DNA of 64,000 bases from the NCBI GenBank assembly GCA_029882975.1, contig JAOUJW010000019.1, positions 1-64,000 on the forward strand. Direction: 5' to 3'. Both the position numbers and the translations under genes were made by a program. This document shows positions 62,867 to 64,000 of the stretch, piece after piece (positions within the stretch are counted from its first letter, which is position 1; every line of letters begins with the position of its first letter). The notes beneath the pieces are model-generated. The model was given only the letters and a program-made list of their open reading frames with translations. It did not search any database and was not told the origin of the DNA. Origin of the DNA: Gammaproteobacteria bacterium (lineage in GTDB: Bacteria > Pseudomonadota > Gammaproteobacteria > SZUA-152).

Positions 62867-63137
62867 TATAATGTCGTATTCGCCTAAATCTCCAGTCTGT
62901 CCCTGATACAAATTCCCGCTGTTACTTCATTATCCATAGGTCTGGCCATATAGTATAGCTGTTTCTGCGCTTTCCTACGGAATTACTCCAATTTTCGCTC
63001 GGTTTTTATTAATTCACCATATTTTTCATAGAGTTAACAAAAAAGCCCATACCGTTAAAAATAGTCCAAAAGAAAAATGTAGGAAATCCGCGTAAGTACC
63101 CCCCCCTTCATTTGACTTACAAAGTGTACAGCGTAAT

Positions 63138-64000
63138 TTACAGTCCAACCGGTGCCCCGATGAGATCCTTTACAGCCTCTATCAGCAACTTATCTTGGAA
63201 GCTACCTTTGGCAATGTAGTAGTCAGCACCGGCCTGCAAACCCCGTACTCGATCCTCGCTGCGATCCTTGTAGGAAATAATCATCACCGGTATTTTTTGT
63301 AAACGCGTATCGGCTTTCAGCGATTGCACCAGTTCAATTCCATCCATACGCGGCATATCCACATCGGTTATCACCAAATCAAATCTGGAACGCCTTAAGG
63401 TATTCCACCCATCCACACCGTCCACAGCTAATTCGACCTCATAACCCACTGCTATCAGCAGATTCTTCACCAACTCACGCACCGTTAAAGAATCATCCAC
63501 AAACAAAATTCGTTTGCGTGCCGGAAGATAGCTCGAATACTTTTCTACGGAAAACGGCGCACCCGAGGCTCTATGAATCGTCACCTCGGTGGACCGAAAA
63601 AAATCATCCATATCGATGATCAATATGGGTCTGCCTTGTTCTGATAGAGCAGCAGCGGTAACGTCCTGGATCTTGCCAAGACAGGGATCTAAGTTTTGCA
63701 CGGACAACTCTTTCTGTCCTAACAGGCGCTCCACCAAAACACCGTATAAGTTGTGACCTTGACCGATGACCACAATGTGTAAATCATCGCTGCCATAAAA
63801 AGTTGAATCCAATTCCAACACCGCAGACGCCGGCACTACATCAATGACTTGATCATTCAGCATCACGCACTGGCGACCCTCCTGCGTTTTGAGCTCGGTG
63901 GCAGCTACCGTCATCAAACGAGTAACGCGGGATAAAGGAAAAGCATATAACTCTCCCGCTATTTCAGCCACCACTGCCGATATCACCGATTTGGTCAGAG
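63138..64000 (-). CDS. wspE: WspE-like CheA-receiver hybrid, C-terminal part
   Basis: The frame is open at the right edge, so only the last about 286 residues are seen. The first part is the CheW-like regulatory domain of a CheA kinase (ISAVVAEIAGELYAFPL to LLIDMDDFF-type ILIIDMDDFFRS). A receiver follows (about 165-280 of this fragment) with FVDDS, phospho-acceptor Asp in LVITDVDMP and Lys in IAKGSF. This is the C-terminus of chemotaxis-like hybrid kinases such as WspE. Together with the WspR-like gene downstream it suggests a Wsp surface-sensing system upstream of the window. A stand-alone CheV is less likely because the frame continues and the sequence fits the CheA hybrid tail. Confidence 0.85.
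   Translation of the reverse strand, partial: LTKSVISAVVAEIAGELYAFPLSRVTRLMTVAATELKTQEGRQCVMLNDQVIDVVPASAVLELDSTFYGSDDLHIVVIGQGHNLYGVLVERLLGQKELSVQNLDPCLGKIQDVTAAALSEQGRPILIIDMDDFFRSTEVTIHRASGAPFSVEKYSSYLPARKRILFVDDSLTVRELVKNLLIAVGYEVELAVDGVDGWNTLRRSRFDLVITDVDMPRMDGIELVQSLKADTRLQKIPVMIISYKDRSEDRVRGLQAGADYYIAKGSFQDKLLIEAVKDLIGAPVGL

Noticed and set aside
63138-63986. Stand-alone CheV-type protein
   Set aside because: The frame stays open to the window edge with no convincing start, and the sequence matches the tail of CheA-receiver hybrids.

Overview
The window looks like a chromosome segment of a polar-flagellated, free-living gammaproteobacterium outside the Enterobacterales. The evidence is the FlrA/FlrB/FlrC (FleQ/FleS/FleR-type) sigma-54 flagellar hierarchy, the comEC-exbB-exbD-msbA-lpxK-trm112-kdsB envelope operon, fabA-fabB, a synthetase-type relA, and the end of a Wsp chemosensory system. 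Base composition is moderate. Genus or species cannot be read from the sequence. No rRNA, tRNA, CRISPR array, insertion sequence or prophage was seen.

Layout. 1-2025 (minus): a sensor with tandem FixL-type PAS domains, cut by the left edge, and a receiver-histidine kinase. 2151-9483 (minus): lipid A/Kdo, ExbBD and ComEC envelope operon. 9531-10130 (plus): DUF2062 protein. 10242-12186 (minus): lipoprotein-releasing transporter lolC/F and lolD. 12265-27194 (minus): flagellar block fliIHGFE, flrCB, flrA, an atypical PilZ-like gene, fliT, fliS, fliD, flaG and two flagellins. 27480-38677 (plus): Maf-type flagellin glycosyltransferase, a nearly complete CMP-legionaminic acid pathway (legB, legC, legG, legI, a neuD/legH-like acetyltransferase, ptmE, legF) and a CgeB-like glycosyltransferase. 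38693-46401 (minus): a seven-gene operon of unknown product, bounded by two paralogous radical SAM/SPASM genes and holding a sugar epimerase, a GmhA-like isomerase, a domain-swapped HldE-like enzyme and an orphan E1 alpha/beta pair. 46636-51371 (minus): a MacAB-type ABC exporter whose periplasmic adaptor carries an N-terminal response-regulator receiver domain and long tandem repeats. 51797-53114 (plus): a membrane-anchored Kelch-like propeller and a 42-residue membrane protein. 53172-55242 (minus): an OmpR/PhoP-type two-component pair. 55388-61668 (minus): cytochrome c, bactofilin, fabB, fabA, a TSP3-repeat protein, relA and a Crp/Fnr regulator. 61859-64000 (minus): a WspR-like diguanylate cyclase and the C-terminus of a WspE-like CheA-receiver hybrid, cut by the right edge.

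How the parts fit. FlrA probably drives flrBC through a clear sigma-54 promoter at 20041-20056, and FlrC would drive the later genes. The flagellins, at least one with a sigma-28-like promoter, are exported and assembled with FliS and FliD. They are the likely substrates of the Maf enzyme, which would use CMP-legionaminic acid made by the adjacent genes. The two glycan clusters converge with a 15-base gap.

The best candidates for undescribed biology are the receiver-adaptor fusion in the ABC exporter operon (48552-51371) and the seven-gene radical SAM/E1/heptose-like operon (38693-46401).
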